Shown here: one piece after another, positions 1-7,171 of the stretch
Layout: each line of letters begins with the position of its first letter
Numbering within the stretch: position 1 is the stretch's first letter
Virus record (IMG/VR): IMGVR_UViG_3300042542_004122
Location: 1 to 64,000 of that record
DNA length: 64,000 nt
Source of the DNA: a virus
Reading direction: 5' to 3' (one strand)
Position numbers and translations under genes: made by a program
The notes under the pieces: model-generated
The model's database searches: none
Told to the model about the DNA's origin: nothing
What the model saw: only the letters and a program-made list of their open reading frames with translations

Positions 1-137
1 TGATCCGCAACACCAACACATTCTTTCACAATCAACTCGGCAAACTTTTGCATTGTTTCAGAACCCACATACCAATGGTATTTGTGGTCCCAACCTGCCC
101 CAGCCTGTTCAGCAAGTTGTTTAATTCTTTCGTTCAT
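1..137 (-). CDS. Small phage paralog-family protein, 3' truncated by window edge
   Basis: The start is at 137 and the gene runs off the left edge. It opens MNERIKQLAEQAG and holds FAELIVKECV, the signature shared with the genes at 251, 502, 1685 and 1918. It is the leftmost visible member of a tandem family of small proteins of unknown function. Confidence 0.75.
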   Translation of the reverse strand, partial: MNERIKQLAEQAGAGWDHKYHWYVGSETMQKFAELIVKECVGVAD

Positions 138-267
138 TTAATACCTCTCTACATTCTATCAACAGATCTCTCACAGCAAGATGATTGGCAAATTCTGGAT
201 TAAACAATCCTCCATTGGATAAGTATTCCGTAATACTATCTGAAAGCTCTTTAATTCTTTCGTTCAT
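121..267 (-). CDS. Small paralog-family protein, 48 aa
   Basis: It starts MNERIKELSDS, ends LNERKN, and overlaps the next gene's start by 17 nt. The overlap arises because the downstream MNERIK start is read in another frame as NERKN plus stop. This copy has lost the ELIVKECV core, so it is a shortened relative of its neighbours. Function unknown. Confidence 0.6.
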   Translation of the reverse strand: MNERIKELSDSITEYLSNGGLFNPEFANHLAVRDLLIECREVLNERKN

Positions 268-502
268 CGCTCATTCCAAAATGAAGTTTCAGCGCATCTG
301 CAAACATTTCGCTGGGCTTATAGTTTAGATTGCCCGGATTACGCTGATCCAAACAAACTTTTACACATTCTTTCACAATCAACTCAGCATAAATTCGATT
401 GTATAGATAAAACCAATCTTCATCATAGGGAAATTCTTTTTCTGTGGCCAAATAATTTGCATGTTCGGCAAGTTCTGTAATTAGCTCATTCATCTTGTTC
501 AT
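251..502 (-). CDS. Small paralog-family protein (ELIVKECV core), 83 aa
   Basis: ATG at 502 is chosen because GGAG lies 7 nt upstream; an in-frame GTG sits 3 nt earlier. It has the family layout: N-terminal MNKMNELITEL, central YAELIVKECV, C-terminal LKLHFGMSDERKN. It overlaps the downstream gene by 17 nt and abuts the upstream gene. Function unknown. Confidence 0.75.
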   Translation of the reverse strand: MNKMNELITELAEHANYLATEKEFPYDEDWFYLYNRIYAELIVKECVKVCLDQRNPGNLNYKPSEMFADALKLHFGMSDERKN

Positions 503-765
503 CACTCAACTCCAAAATGCTGTTTGATATCGTCTCTAATTTGCCACAATGCATCGTGCGTCCATTCGGCTGCCATCTCGCCCACAGCACTATTGCCTAC
601 AGGAATGCGATATGTTTCGATCTTGTCAACACATTCCCTGACAATCAACTCAGCAAAGATTTGATTGAACAAATCTTCGCGCGAATAGCCAGTTAGTCGC
701 TTCTCGTACTCTTTATACGACAGCTCCTGCGCCTTGTCAACCAAGGCTGAAAAACGCTCATTCAT
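502..765 (-). CDS. Small paralog-family protein, 87 aa
   Basis: MNERFSALVDKAQELSYK start, FAELIVRECV core, IKQHFGVE end. Its 5' half (about 640-765) is nearly identical in DNA to the gene at 1918-2181 while the 3' halves differ, a sign of recent duplication followed by exchange. Function unknown. Confidence 0.8.
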   Translation of the reverse strand: MNERFSALVDKAQELSYKEYEKRLTGYSREDLFNQIFAELIVRECVDKIETYRIPVGNSAVGEMAAEWTHDALWQIRDDIKQHFGVE

Positions 766-982
766 CTTGTTTCACTTCCCATGCCCAATGTATAACGATC
801 CAATCCTGTATGCAATCATCAGAAGAATAAGTGGCATCTACGTGTTCTTTACCAAACTTCTCACACATTTCTCCATACCAATATTCATAATAATCTCTAC
901 GAATATCTTCTTCTGAAACGGTGACTACATATCCACCATCAGGATGATCTGGATCGTATTCGTTATATGAAAAGTATCTCAT
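758..982 (-). CDS. Hypothetical acidic protein, 74 aa
   Basis: Rich in D, E, Y and W (MRYFSYNEYDPDHPDGGY start). It overlaps the downstream paralog start by 8 nt and lies 5 nt below the gene at 988. No recognisable domain. Confidence 0.7.
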   Translation of the reverse strand: MRYFSYNEYDPDHPDGGYVVTVSEEDIRRDYYEYWYGEMCEKFGKEHVDATYSSDDCIQDWIVIHWAWEVKQDE

Positions 983-987
983 TTGAC

Positions 988-1446
988 TTATATCTTATAC
1001 CTTGCTTCATATTCATTGACAGAAGCCATTGTGCAATTGCGAATATCATTTTGAAAATTTTCCACTCCTCGCGCACTAAGATCGTATTGATTTAATGCAT
1101 AGGCCAGCCTAGATGAACCAAAATAAACACAACACCAACCACGATGTTCAATAATGACTGTATGTGTGGTGGTTGTTTTTGCTCCACCCATACCACCATA
1201 GCCTAGAGCAGTGCTACCCCAGCTTTGAGGAAACATATGAACTTTAACCTCATCTTCAATGGGTCTTCTTTTAGTTTTAGAAGCCACCATTGGTTCGGTT
1301 CTAGTTTTTATTGCATCTTCTTTTTCTTTTTGTGACAGCTTTTTCCAGGCATCCCAATCACGATTTAGGTATTCAATATCGGGCAAGTCGCGATACAGAG
1401 CAGCAGCTAAAGCTGAACTAAGAATGGCAATGGGATTGTCAGTCAT
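988..1446 (-). CDS. Hypothetical phage protein, 152 aa
   Basis: Contains a Gly/Ser stretch FPQSWGSTALGYGGMGG (about residues 72-88) followed by a TTTTHTVII strand and VYFGSSRLAY. I associate this combination with uncharacterised phage proteins from memory only. Part of the leftward small-gene operon; function unknown. Confidence 0.75.
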   Translation of the reverse strand: MTDNPIAILSSALAAALYRDLPDIEYLNRDWDAWKKLSQKEKEDAIKTRTEPMVASKTKRRPIEDEVKVHMFPQSWGSTALGYGGMGGAKTTTTHTVIIEHRGWCCVYFGSSRLAYALNQYDLSARGVENFQNDIRNCTMASVNEYEARYKI

Positions 1447-1451
1447 TTACT

Positions 1452-1685
1452 TTATCCTTTACGAAGATTGCCTTCTACAATTTCTTTGATGTCGGTCAAC
1501 GCTTGTTTAAGTCCATCCATATCATTATACCCCCAAGTTTCAGCATCTTTAAGTAAACATAAAATTGCTTCGTTTATTATTGTTTCTAATGAAGGACCCA
1601 TTCCATCTTCTGGATTCCTTCTATGATAGTCATAGATATCAAATGCCTGCTCAGTTAGCAATTCAATTAGTCGCTGCTTATTCAT
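1452..1685 (-). CDS. Hypothetical, distant member of the small paralog family, 77 aa
   Basis: MNKQRLIELLTEQAFDIYDYH start resembles the family N-terminus, but the ELIVKECV core is replaced by NEAILCLLKDAE. The stop codon overlaps the start region of the upstream gene by 1 nt. Function unknown. Confidence 0.7.
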   Translation of the reverse strand: MNKQRLIELLTEQAFDIYDYHRRNPEDGMGPSLETIINEAILCLLKDAETWGYNDMDGLKQALTDIKEIVEGNLRKG

Positions 1686-1918
1686 TATTCAACACCAAAC
1701 CTATTCTTAATGTTTTGGACGGCAACACTAACAGTCCATGCGATGTCCTCATTTTCAGAGTTTGTTACACCAATCATAGCAATCTCAGAGATACATTCCG
1801 TTAAGATTAGCTTGGCGAACTTCTCAGGATCAAAGTAAGTCACAAGATGGTCGCCACTCCACTCTGTAGGCTCTTTAACGAGACTTAGCTCATAAAATTC
1901 TTTAATTCGTAGACTCAT
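1685..1918 (-). CDS. Small paralog-family protein, 77 aa
   Basis: ATG at 1918 follows the same GGAGTTGAGTG-ATG junction as the gene at 502; an in-frame GTG precedes it. LRIKEFYEL start, FAKLILTECISEI core, IKNRFGVE end. Function unknown. Confidence 0.75.
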   Translation of the reverse strand: MSLRIKEFYELSLVKEPTEWSGDHLVTYFDPEKFAKLILTECISEIAMIGVTNSENEDIAWTVSVAVQNIKNRFGVE

Positions 1919-2181
1919 CACTCAACTCCAAAATATTTTTTGATCATGGTAGCACAATACTTGCTTGTAGATTCAGCCAATCGTGCCTTAGCAGGGGTAA
2001 AGGAGTATTTGTATGATTCACCTTCCATTTCGCAAATATCGGCACATTCCCTGACAATCAATTCGGCAAAGATTTGATTGAATAAATCTTCGCGCGAATA
2101 GCCAGTTAGTCGCTTCTCGTACTCTTTATACGACAGCTCCTGCGCCTTGTCAACCAAGGCTGAAAAACGCTCACGCATCAT
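1918..2181 (-). CDS. Small paralog-family protein, 87 aa
   Basis: Starts at the ATGATG overlapping the upstream stop (2178 or 2181). MRERFSALVDKAQELSYK start, FAELIVRECADIC core, IKKYFGVE end. Near-identical in DNA to 640-765 over the 5' half, unrelated in the variable segment after ELIVREC. Confidence 0.8.
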   Translation of the reverse strand: MMRERFSALVDKAQELSYKEYEKRLTGYSREDLFNQIFAELIVRECADICEMEGESYKYSFTPAKARLAESTSKYCATMIKKYFGVE

Positions 2182-2371
2182 GCCCTCTATCAAATCCATA
2201 AAGAATCTGCGCTAGCTGCTCGTGGTTCATCTTCTCTTCAAGAATATTGAAACATAGATCCTTGAAAAACACATACATATTTGTATAGTGTTCCAGCTCT
2301 TGCTCTAGTTCCTCTTTTGAAATCTCAAAACTAGTCAAGTTTTGAGAAATAGCTACGTCAATCTTTTTCAC
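2171..2371 (-). CDS. Hypothetical protein, 66 aa, GTG start
   Basis: GTG at 2371 is preferred because GGAGG lies 6 nt upstream; longer in-frame starts would lie deep inside the upstream gene. Sequence VKKIDVAISQN then an acidic helix. Overlaps the upstream gene by 14 nt and the downstream gene by 11. Function unknown. Confidence 0.6.
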   Translation of the reverse strand: MKKIDVAISQNLTSFEISKEELEQELEHYTNMYVFFKDLCFNILEEKMNHEQLAQILYGFDRGHDA

Positions 2372-2603
2372 TAATAACCTCCATAGCAATCCGACGGTAA
2401 GCCTCAAATGCGAGTCTTTCCATCCAACAAACAATGCTGCCGGTGTCAGTTGATTTGGTAATAGATTCTATAAGATCGTGTGCGATACTGCGGAGATGAC
2501 AATCTCCAATAGCACCGTCACGTTCAAACTGTTCGTAGTCACGAATAATTTGAAGAACAATATCTCTTTCGAGATTTGCAACATGGTCACGTAGTATACT
2601 CAT
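2358..2603 (-). CDS. Hypothetical helical protein, 81 aa
   Basis: First gene of the leftward small-gene operon, starting MSILRDHVANLERD with AGGAAA 5 nt upstream of ATG. Predominantly helical and charged; no known domain. It follows the terminator at 2670-2699, so transcription probably starts in the gap 2604-2665. Confidence 0.7.
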   Translation of the reverse strand: MSILRDHVANLERDIVLQIIRDYEQFERDGAIGDCHLRSIAHDLIESITKSTDTGSIVCWMERLAFEAYRRIAMEVISEKD

Positions 2604-2669
2604 TTTATTTCCTATTTAAGATTAGCCAAAGTAATACATTTATATTCATAGTTACATTATCGCATAAAA

Positions 2670-2699
2670 AAAGGAGTTTTGCAAACGCAAAACTCCTTT
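2670..2699 (-). terminator. Rho-independent terminator
   Basis: 13-bp perfect stem AAAGGAGTTTTGC/GCAAAACTCCTTT with a 4-nt loop. On the minus strand it is followed by a T run (A run at 2665-2671), so it ends transcription of the SLOG gene. Confidence 0.85.
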
Positions 2700-2720
2700 A
2701 ATAGGTGTAGATTGACTGTT

Positions 2721-3188
2721 TTATTTAGACCACTGTTCCCAGAGGTTTATCAGCGGTTTGTTTGTTTTCTTAGCATATCTAACGCAATTTCCGGTGCCGC
2801 CGGAAGTTCCGTCCCATAATGCTAGGACCATGTCGCACTGGTCCACCATCCACTCGTTTCTGGTCTGCATCTTCCAGCCTGCATATGCGCCACTACATAC
2901 AGTCTTTACGGTGGAGGTTTTAGTCATAATCTCTTTATATCTAATACGGCTCTTCTCAGGCCAGAGGTCTTCCTGGCCTTTGAAGGGAATAGCCGCGACT
3001 AGCGGTATCTGAAGATCAATAGCTGCTTGAGCAAGAGCCTGATCCCAACCGATCGCCATACCAGATATTACCTTTGTAGGTAGGTTATCAGAGAGCCAAT
3101 CAGTGGCGAGACTGACTAGCTTCTGATAGACATCGTCCCCGTATCCGCCTAGTTTATCGGGCCGATGTCCTGTCCCGGCTACAATCAT
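2721..3188 (-). CDS. SLOG-superfamily nucleotide/ligand-binding protein
   Basis: 155 aa Rossmann-like protein. Opens VAGTGHRPDKLGGYG, then VISGMAIGWDQALAQAA (about 40-56) and a late DMVLALWDGTSGGTGNCV (about 120-137). This is the pattern of the SLOG/YpsA-DprA superfamily, which binds nucleotides or DNA. Its role in phages is unknown. ATGA overlap with the upstream HTH gene; terminator directly downstream. Confidence 0.8.
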   Translation of the reverse strand: MIVAGTGHRPDKLGGYGDDVYQKLVSLATDWLSDNLPTKVISGMAIGWDQALAQAAIDLQIPLVAAIPFKGQEDLWPEKSRIRYKEIMTKTSTVKTVCSGAYAGWKMQTRNEWMVDQCDMVLALWDGTSGGTGNCVRYAKKTNKPLINLWEQWSK

Positions 3189-3499
3189 CGAGTCTGGAAA
3201 GCCTCGATGAGTTCAGCAAGAGAGCCCTTTGTAGCACCCTCGATACCAGTAAGTTCCTTACCAGTGAGCTTGCTTAGCTCTAGAACTAGCTCCTTCTTAG
3301 AAGGGCCATCCTCGTCGTTCTTCTTGCTCTTATCAGGAGCTAGGTAAACTCCCTCGCGAACTAGCTTCGCCCTGACGCTCTTTAGCGTCTTACCCATCTC
3401 CTGGGCAATTTCCTCGAGACTGTCGTTACCGCGCTCTTGGTAGAGTGCAATTAGACGCTCAGTCTGTTCCTTAGTGTAGTTGATCTGCTTCTGTGTCAT
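3185..3499 (-). CDS. Helix-turn-helix protein with C-terminal Lys-rich domain
   Basis: 104 aa. Start at 3499 chosen because GAGG lies 6 nt upstream; in-frame ATGs at 3517-3520 lack a ribosome site. Residues about 5-50 (YTKEQTERLIALYQERG then LEEIAQEMGKTLKSV) form a sigma-4/GcrA-like HTH. It resembles 53880-54203 and the four repeats of 56677-57354, so this phage has at least three members. Possible DNA-binding regulator; target unknown. Confidence 0.75.
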   Translation of the reverse strand: MTQKQINYTKEQTERLIALYQERGNDSLEEIAQEMGKTLKSVRAKLVREGVYLAPDKSKKNDEDGPSKKELVLELSKLTGKELTGIEGATKGSLAELIEAFQTR

Positions 3500-3531
3500 C
3501 TGTTTCCTCTCATTCATCATAGATACATATT

Positions 3532-3561
3532 ACTATAATCCAGACTAGGAGGCAAGGTCAA
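3532..3561 (-). promoter_or_regulatory. Sigma70-type promoter
   Basis: TTGACC (3556-3561), 18-bp spacer, TATAGT (3532-3537), about 30 nt before the HTH gene start. Confidence 0.7.
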
Positions 3562-3650
3562 AATGAAAGTGAGTTGTCTTTATAGTACCCATAGTTTAGC
3601 TTTCTACCAATCTCGAAACTCTCCGTAAAAGGCGTGCCTGTCTGCAACAT
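3558..3650 (-). CDS. Possible 30-aa peptide, leaderless-type start
   Basis: Short frame MLQTGTPFTESFEIG to SLSF, stop at 3558. TTGACA (3678-3683), 16-bp spacer and TACACT (3656-3661) end 5 nt before ATG, the same geometry as the leaderless genes elsewhere in this window. No homology recognised; may be spurious. Confidence 0.35.
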   Translation of the reverse strand: MLQTGTPFTESFEIGRKLNYGYYKDNSLSF

Positions 3651-3679
3651 CTTTTAGTGTAACGGATTTCAGAGAATTG

Positions 3680-3898
3680 TCAAGGGCCTACCCAGTCGGG
3701 TGCGGCGAACGGATCTGCGGCAATAGCGCCCTTTTTCAGTTCACGGACTTGAGTTTGGAGGCGAGAGATCTCCTTGCGTAGCTCACCAGCCGCAGCTATT
3801 TCGTCGTTTCTTGATCTCCGCAAGCGATCATTTTCAACGCGCAGACTTTGCACTTCTTTACGAAGATGATCCAATATCTCGTATATAGGATCACTCAT
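3680..3898 (-). CDS. Coiled-coil protein, 72 aa
   Basis: ATG at 3898 overlaps the upstream stop (ATGA). Heptad-like LRKEVQSLRVENDRLRRS to LRKEISRLQTQVRELKK, about residues 10-58, predicts a long coiled coil. Together with the DUF551 gene it sits in a visibly more GC-rich block with C/G-ending codons, unlike its neighbours, so recent acquisition is likely. Confidence 0.65.
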   Translation of the reverse strand: MSDPIYEILDHLRKEVQSLRVENDRLRRSRNDEIAAAGELRKEISRLQTQVRELKKGAIAADPFAAPDWVGP

Positions 3899-4155
3899 GG
3901 CTTGGCTTCCTTGCATGGAGGTGGCGGCAGCGGCATCCAATGGGTCGGGTTGAAATGCATAACTAGGTCCATGACATCGTCGGCGTAGAGCGTCCACCAG
4001 AGAGCGGATTCGCTCCATGACGCGACCTGAACGAAAACCCCAGCAGTCTGCATATTTTCGGTCCAGTCGATCGGACGGCCATCAGCGTCGATTGCCCAGC
4101 AAAGCAGGATGTCTGTCCCATCCCGTGGAGCGGTTTCAATCGGTTGCCAATTCAT
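3895..4155 (-). CDS. DUF551-like protein
   Basis: 86 aa starting MNWQPIETAPRDGTDILLCW, the hallmark WxPIxTAPxDG opening of DUF551-type proteins, ending THWMPLPPPP. The family is common in prophages and phages of Alphaproteobacteria; function unknown. GC-rich relative to surroundings. Confidence 0.8.
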   Translation of the reverse strand: MNWQPIETAPRDGTDILLCWAIDADGRPIDWTENMQTAGVFVQVASWSESALWWTLYADDVMDLVMHFNPTHWMPLPPPPCKEAKP

Positions 4156-4427
4156 GTTATTTCTCCAGCTTGTTCTATAAACTCTACTAAAATATCTCCG
4201 TGACAGGAAAGAGGTTTACACCAACAACCCAGTCTAAGACCTTTAAGTGATAGTAAGTCCTCTCTAGTTACTCTACCTTCTCGTATCTCTTGTTCAAGAT
4301 ACTCTCTATATTTAGAGATAACCTGACGTCTGGATAGATGACCTATAGGGTAAGGATTACCCCAACGGGTGGATCTATCTATCTTGACATCATAGACATC
4401 GGTTCGGATATTAACTACTCTAGTCAT
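4152..4427 (-). CDS. DUF4326 protein
   Basis: 91 aa with RWGNPYPIG (about 21-29) and LGCWCKPLSCHGDILVEF (about 67-84), the diagnostic DUF4326 motifs including its conserved Cys and His. Possible metal or nucleotide binding is speculative. ATGA overlaps on both sides. Confidence 0.85.
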   Translation of the reverse strand: MTRVVNIRTDVYDVKIDRSTRWGNPYPIGHLSRRQVISKYREYLEQEIREGRVTREDLLSLKGLRLGCWCKPLSCHGDILVEFIEQAGEIT

Positions 4428-4594
4428 TCATCCCAAGGTAGGAAATTATCATAGTCATTAAGGAATGCCTGACCAGCTATGGTTGCTTCTTCCTGAGAAG
4501 CGAATAGAGACTTGGAAATCTCTTCTCCATTTTCATAGAAAGTGACCTGCCAAGTGTCATGATCTATGAGTTCTAGTAAAAAATCTTTAGACAT
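4424..4594 (-). CDS. Hypothetical protein, 56 aa
   Basis: MSKDFLLELIDHDTWQVTFYENG then SLFASQEEATIAGQAFL: a small strand-strand-helix protein. Stop overlaps the DUF4326 start (ATGA); start overlaps the upstream stop (TAATG). Function unknown. Confidence 0.6.
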   Translation of the reverse strand: MSKDFLLELIDHDTWQVTFYENGEEISKSLFASQEEATIAGQAFLNDYDNFLPWDE

Positions 4595-4761
4595 TACTTA
4601 CTGCTTTTCGCAGAAACTACTCCGCCTAATACAAGAGCAGCCGCCCAAGTAGTTATACTATACTCAATACCCAGAGTAAATAGGGTATTGAGGGACCAGA
4701 TTAGAAGTAGCGGCCCAGCTACAATAGCTAATACTATAAAAATTAATACTAATACTTTCAT
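4594..4761 (-). CDS. Small membrane protein, 55 aa, two TM segments
   Basis: MKVLVLIFIVLAIVAGPLLL then LNTLFTLGIEY and TTWAAALVLGGVV: two hydrophobic helices separated by a short turn. I associate this pattern with small phage membrane proteins of unknown function. Lies 1 nt downstream of the SWIM-like gene. Confidence 0.65.
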   Translation of the reverse strand: MKVLVLIFIVLAIVAGPLLLIWSLNTLFTLGIEYSITTWAAALVLGGVVSAKSSK

Positions 4762-4762
4762 C

Positions 4763-5038
4763 TTAAACCTCTACAAACTTATTCATCTTGAACTCACCGC
4801 CATCTTCCCAGATAGCAGAACCCTCAGGACTGCCATGACTCATCCAAAACCTAACCATCTTGCAATGCTTATGTTCCGACTTGTCTTTCTGCATCCTGAA
4901 GCCGCGACAATTGCAACTCAGATAGTCTCGGCTCTTAGTATAGAGAATCTCATAGACTCCCTCAGGGGCCGCACTATCTTCAAAGTTGGCAATTTGAAAA
5001 CGGTTGTTCTGAATTTCTTTAATCAGATAAGTTGACAT
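4763..5038 (-). CDS. SWIM-like zinc-binding protein, 91 aa
   Basis: LSCNCRGFRM (about 41-50) followed by SEHKHCKMVRFW gives a C-x-C...H-x-C metal-binding pattern close to the SWIM zinc finger, which usually binds nucleic acid or protein. First gene of a leftward operon, with a -10 box 6 nt before its ATG (leaderless type). Confidence 0.65.
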   Translation of the reverse strand: MSTYLIKEIQNNRFQIANFEDSAAPEGVYEILYTKSRDYLSCNCRGFRMQKDKSEHKHCKMVRFWMSHGSPEGSAIWEDGGEFKMNKFVEV

Positions 5039-5044
5039 TCTTTT

Positions 5045-5050
5045 ATTATA
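5045..5050 (-). promoter_or_regulatory. -10 box TATAAT, leaderless geometry
   Basis: TATAAT followed by AAAAGA and ATG (6 nt). The -35 region at 5068-5073 is weak (TAGTAA). Confidence 0.5.
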
Positions 5051-5173
5051 CTAGGGATTAGTCTTGATTACTAGACATATTTCTATTTATCTTGTATAGA
5101 GTCTTGAAAAAAATATAAAACCCATATACAATTGCAAAGATTTCATCAACAAATGTACTATTTAGTAAAATAC

Positions 5174-5779
5174 TCAAATGTTGAATATATCTTTCCATCT
5201 TAATATCTTTCTTATCTCTTCACGAATTTCTTCAATATTTTCTGGATTATCAGATAATACGTGTTTAGTATCTTCTATAAATCCAAGATCTTCATACTCA
5301 AGGTCTAGTGAATATGAATATGGCAATTTTCTAAGATAGAAATCATTTCTCATTATTGCGGTTAAAGCATCTAGTAAAACTACTCGATCTATAGGTAGAT
5401 AATATTTTTCAGTAGTATCTCCTATATATTTAAAAAATTTTGATCTTTTTTGAGCTATATATAAACTAGAAATTTGTGCTACCTTATCTCTCCTACTTAA
5501 TCTTATTCTATAGCTATCCATGTCTAATAATTTTTCATACGGATTAAGATCATTTATTTGAATACCCATAAATTTAACTACATAGTTAGAGCTATTTTTA
5601 TAAGTTTTCATAAAATGTAATTTAAAGCTATTTATGCTGCCTATTGTAGAGTTAGTAAAAGGTTCTGAAAACACAGGTATTGAATATTTATTTCCTAGAT
5701 GATCTGCCAAAGCAGAAGACCCTGTTCTAAAATTAGCCAATATTACGATAGGAAAACGATCAACTTTGATATCTATCAC
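5174..5779 (-). CDS. Sulfotransferase-like protein
   Basis: 201 aa. PIVILANFRTGSSALADHLG (about 10-29) matches the PAPS phosphate-binding loop of Stf0/cytosolic-type sulfotransferases, and FSEPFTNS follows as expected. It would transfer sulfate from PAPS to an unknown acceptor, perhaps a glycan or a virion or cell-surface group. ATGA overlap with the upstream APS-kinase-like gene suggests coupled sulfate activation and transfer. Confidence 0.7.
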   Translation of the reverse strand: MIDIKVDRFPIVILANFRTGSSALADHLGNKYSIPVFSEPFTNSTIGSINSFKLHFMKTYKNSSNYVVKFMGIQINDLNPYEKLLDMDSYRIRLSRRDKVAQISSLYIAQKRSKFFKYIGDTTEKYYLPIDRVVLLDALTAIMRNDFYLRKLPYSYSLDLEYEDLGFIEDTKHVLSDNPENIEEIREEIRKILRWKDIFNI

Positions 5780-6552
5780 AAACCCATTTCCTTTCTGATT
5801 TTAGTAGCACTAATACTAGTAATACTCTCATCAAAATGTTCTTGTTCTATCTTATATCCAACATCTCTACCATAAGTGATGTTAACAATATTGGGGACAG
5901 GATAGACGATATACCTATTATTATATAGGCTATCTAGATCTTTATAAATCCGTTCGGTAACTTCCTTGAGCAAGAAAGGATTTTTATCATCATGACAGTC
6001 TCTCACCATAATAGCAACCTGTCCAGTTTTTGCTATGGCTCTCTCAAAAAGAGCGCGGTGACCTTGATGCCAGGGCTGCCAGCGACCTAACATTTGAACA
6101 GTAGGTTTCTTCCAATCAAATGTAGGCTTATCGTTTTTTAAGATCTGTTCGGCCAAGAGAGGTGCCCATTTTTTAGCATCAAACTCTGATATTCTAAAAT
6201 CATAGTAACCTCTGCTGGGTTTTTCAAATATAGCATTAGTATCTTCAAATCTACCACTCTCTATAGTATCCATCCATATGACCCAGTCTGGACTGTATAT
6301 CTCTCTCATTGCTGAGAGAGGGCAGACAAAATCTGCTATCACATATGTAGTCTTAAAATCTCTAGCTAAATAGCTCATTCTCTGGGCTTGTCGTATTCTA
6401 CCAGCAGTAGAGAAGTCCCAGTCGTTAGAGTTCTTTCTAACCTCGTCTGCATTTAGCCAAGTGACACCGTATTTCGATAGTATATCTACAAGCTCTTTAG
6501 CTAAAGTAGTTTTACCAGAACCAGGGAGTCCCATTATTAATATTTTTTGCAT
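5776..6552 (-). CDS. Fusion: APS-kinase-like P-loop domain + HxGH nucleotidyltransferase
   Basis: 258 aa. Start MQKILIMGLPGSGKTTLA chosen because the Walker A motif begins there; longer starts would run into the terminator upstream. N-terminal about 150 aa resembles adenylylsulfate kinase (GLPGSGKTT, LNADEVR). The C-terminal about 105 aa has GRWQPWHQGH and ISATKIRKEMG, the HxGH and ISxTxIR motifs of cytidylyl/adenylyltransferases such as NadM. With the adjacent sulfotransferase it could make PAPS, but the C-terminal substrate cannot be read from sequence. Confidence 0.75.
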   Translation of the reverse strand: MQKILIMGLPGSGKTTLAKELVDILSKYGVTWLNADEVRKNSNDWDFSTAGRIRQAQRMSYLARDFKTTYVIADFVCPLSAMREIYSPDWVIWMDTIESGRFEDTNAIFEKPSRGYYDFRISEFDAKKWAPLLAEQILKNDKPTFDWKKPTVQMLGRWQPWHQGHRALFERAIAKTGQVAIMVRDCHDDKNPFLLKEVTERIYKDLDSLYNNRYIVYPVPNIVNITYGRDVGYKIEQEHFDESITSISATKIRKEMGL

Positions 6553-6570
6553 ATAATTAATCCTAAGAAA

Positions 6571-6594
6571 AAAGGCAGGAGAGATCCTGCCTTT
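6571..6594 (-). terminator. Rho-independent terminator
   Basis: AAAGGCAGGA/TCCTGCCTTT with 4-nt loop; T run on the minus strand. It overlaps the last two bases of the SleB gene. Confidence 0.85.
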
Positions 6595-7072
6595 AGTGTG
6601 TTTGACGATAAAAACTGTGTCCGCCAATAGTTTCTATATATTCTATACGTCCAGTTTTAAGAGCGTGTTTGAACCAAGCTCTTGCACGTTTTGGAGTAAC
6701 ATTGTCAAAGTGGGTAGCACCTTGAGAAATGTCATTAGCATCTCCAGATAGAATTAGTCCTGCTATGGCTACACAGAATTCATATTCCATGCGGTCAAGC
6801 TTTCCTGCACTTCGTTGCTTCTTAGCGGTCCAAGAGAACTGCGGTTTCCCGTCTATCTTTTGATATACTATCTCACATGCTGATTTGTCTGCTTTCAACA
6901 TTCGATTGTATGTGACCAGGCCTACACGAAAGATACCTTCTGCAGGTTCTCCTCGAGATTCGTAATACATATTATCTGCCATACAACGAATGTCTTTAGC
7001 AGTAATATCCTTGCTTACGAAAGGTAAGGCTAAATAAGAAGCAATGATTGCTATTTTTAAGGTTTCAATCAT
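6593..7072 (-). CDS. SleB-like cell wall hydrolase
   Basis: 159 aa. N-terminal hydrophobic segment (residues 3-19) can act as signal or signal-anchor. MADNMYYESRGEPAEG (about 31-46), a VTYNRM and a C-terminal GATHFDN/HSFYR region match the Hydrolase_2/SleB amidase-like lytic transglycosylase family with its catalytic Glu. It probably cleaves peptidoglycan. Separate from the main lysis cassette at 28-30 kb, so it may be a second lysin. It has its own promoter and a hairpin in the leader. Confidence 0.8.
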   Translation of the reverse strand: MIETLKIAIIASYLALPFVSKDITAKDIRCMADNMYYESRGEPAEGIFRVGLVTYNRMLKADKSACEIVYQKIDGKPQFSWTAKKQRSAGKLDRMEYEFCVAIAGLILSGDANDISQGATHFDNVTPKRARAWFKHALKTGRIEYIETIGGHSFYRQTH

Positions 7073-7092
7073 TACATCCTCACAAAAAATTA

Positions 7093-7118
7093 AAGGCTTA
7101 TCGAATGTAATAAGCCTT
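7093..7118 (-). terminator. Hairpin with T run in SleB leader (attenuator-like)
   Basis: 9-bp stem AAGGCTTAT/ATAAGCCTT, loop 8 nt, followed on the minus strand by TTTAATTTTTTG. It lies between the promoter at 7130-7158 and the SleB start at 7072, so most transcripts would end before the gene unless read-through occurs. Confidence 0.6.
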
Positions 7119-7120
7119 AT

Positions 7121-7158
7121 TATTTATAGATTATACTAAACTCAGAACTAGACAGCAA
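7121..7158 (-). promoter_or_regulatory. Promoter upstream of SleB gene
   Basis: TTGCTG (7153-7158), 17-bp spacer, TATAAT (7130-7135). TATAAATA (7121-7128) directly follows; it equals the T4-type late box, but only one other exact copy was noticed. Confidence 0.7.
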
Positions 7159-7171
7159 GCATTAAATTTAA

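Noticed and set aside
7121-7128. T4-type late promoter system (TATAAATA)
   Set aside because: Only one or two exact boxes seen, overlapping sigma70-like promoters, and no T4-type late sigma factor in the window.
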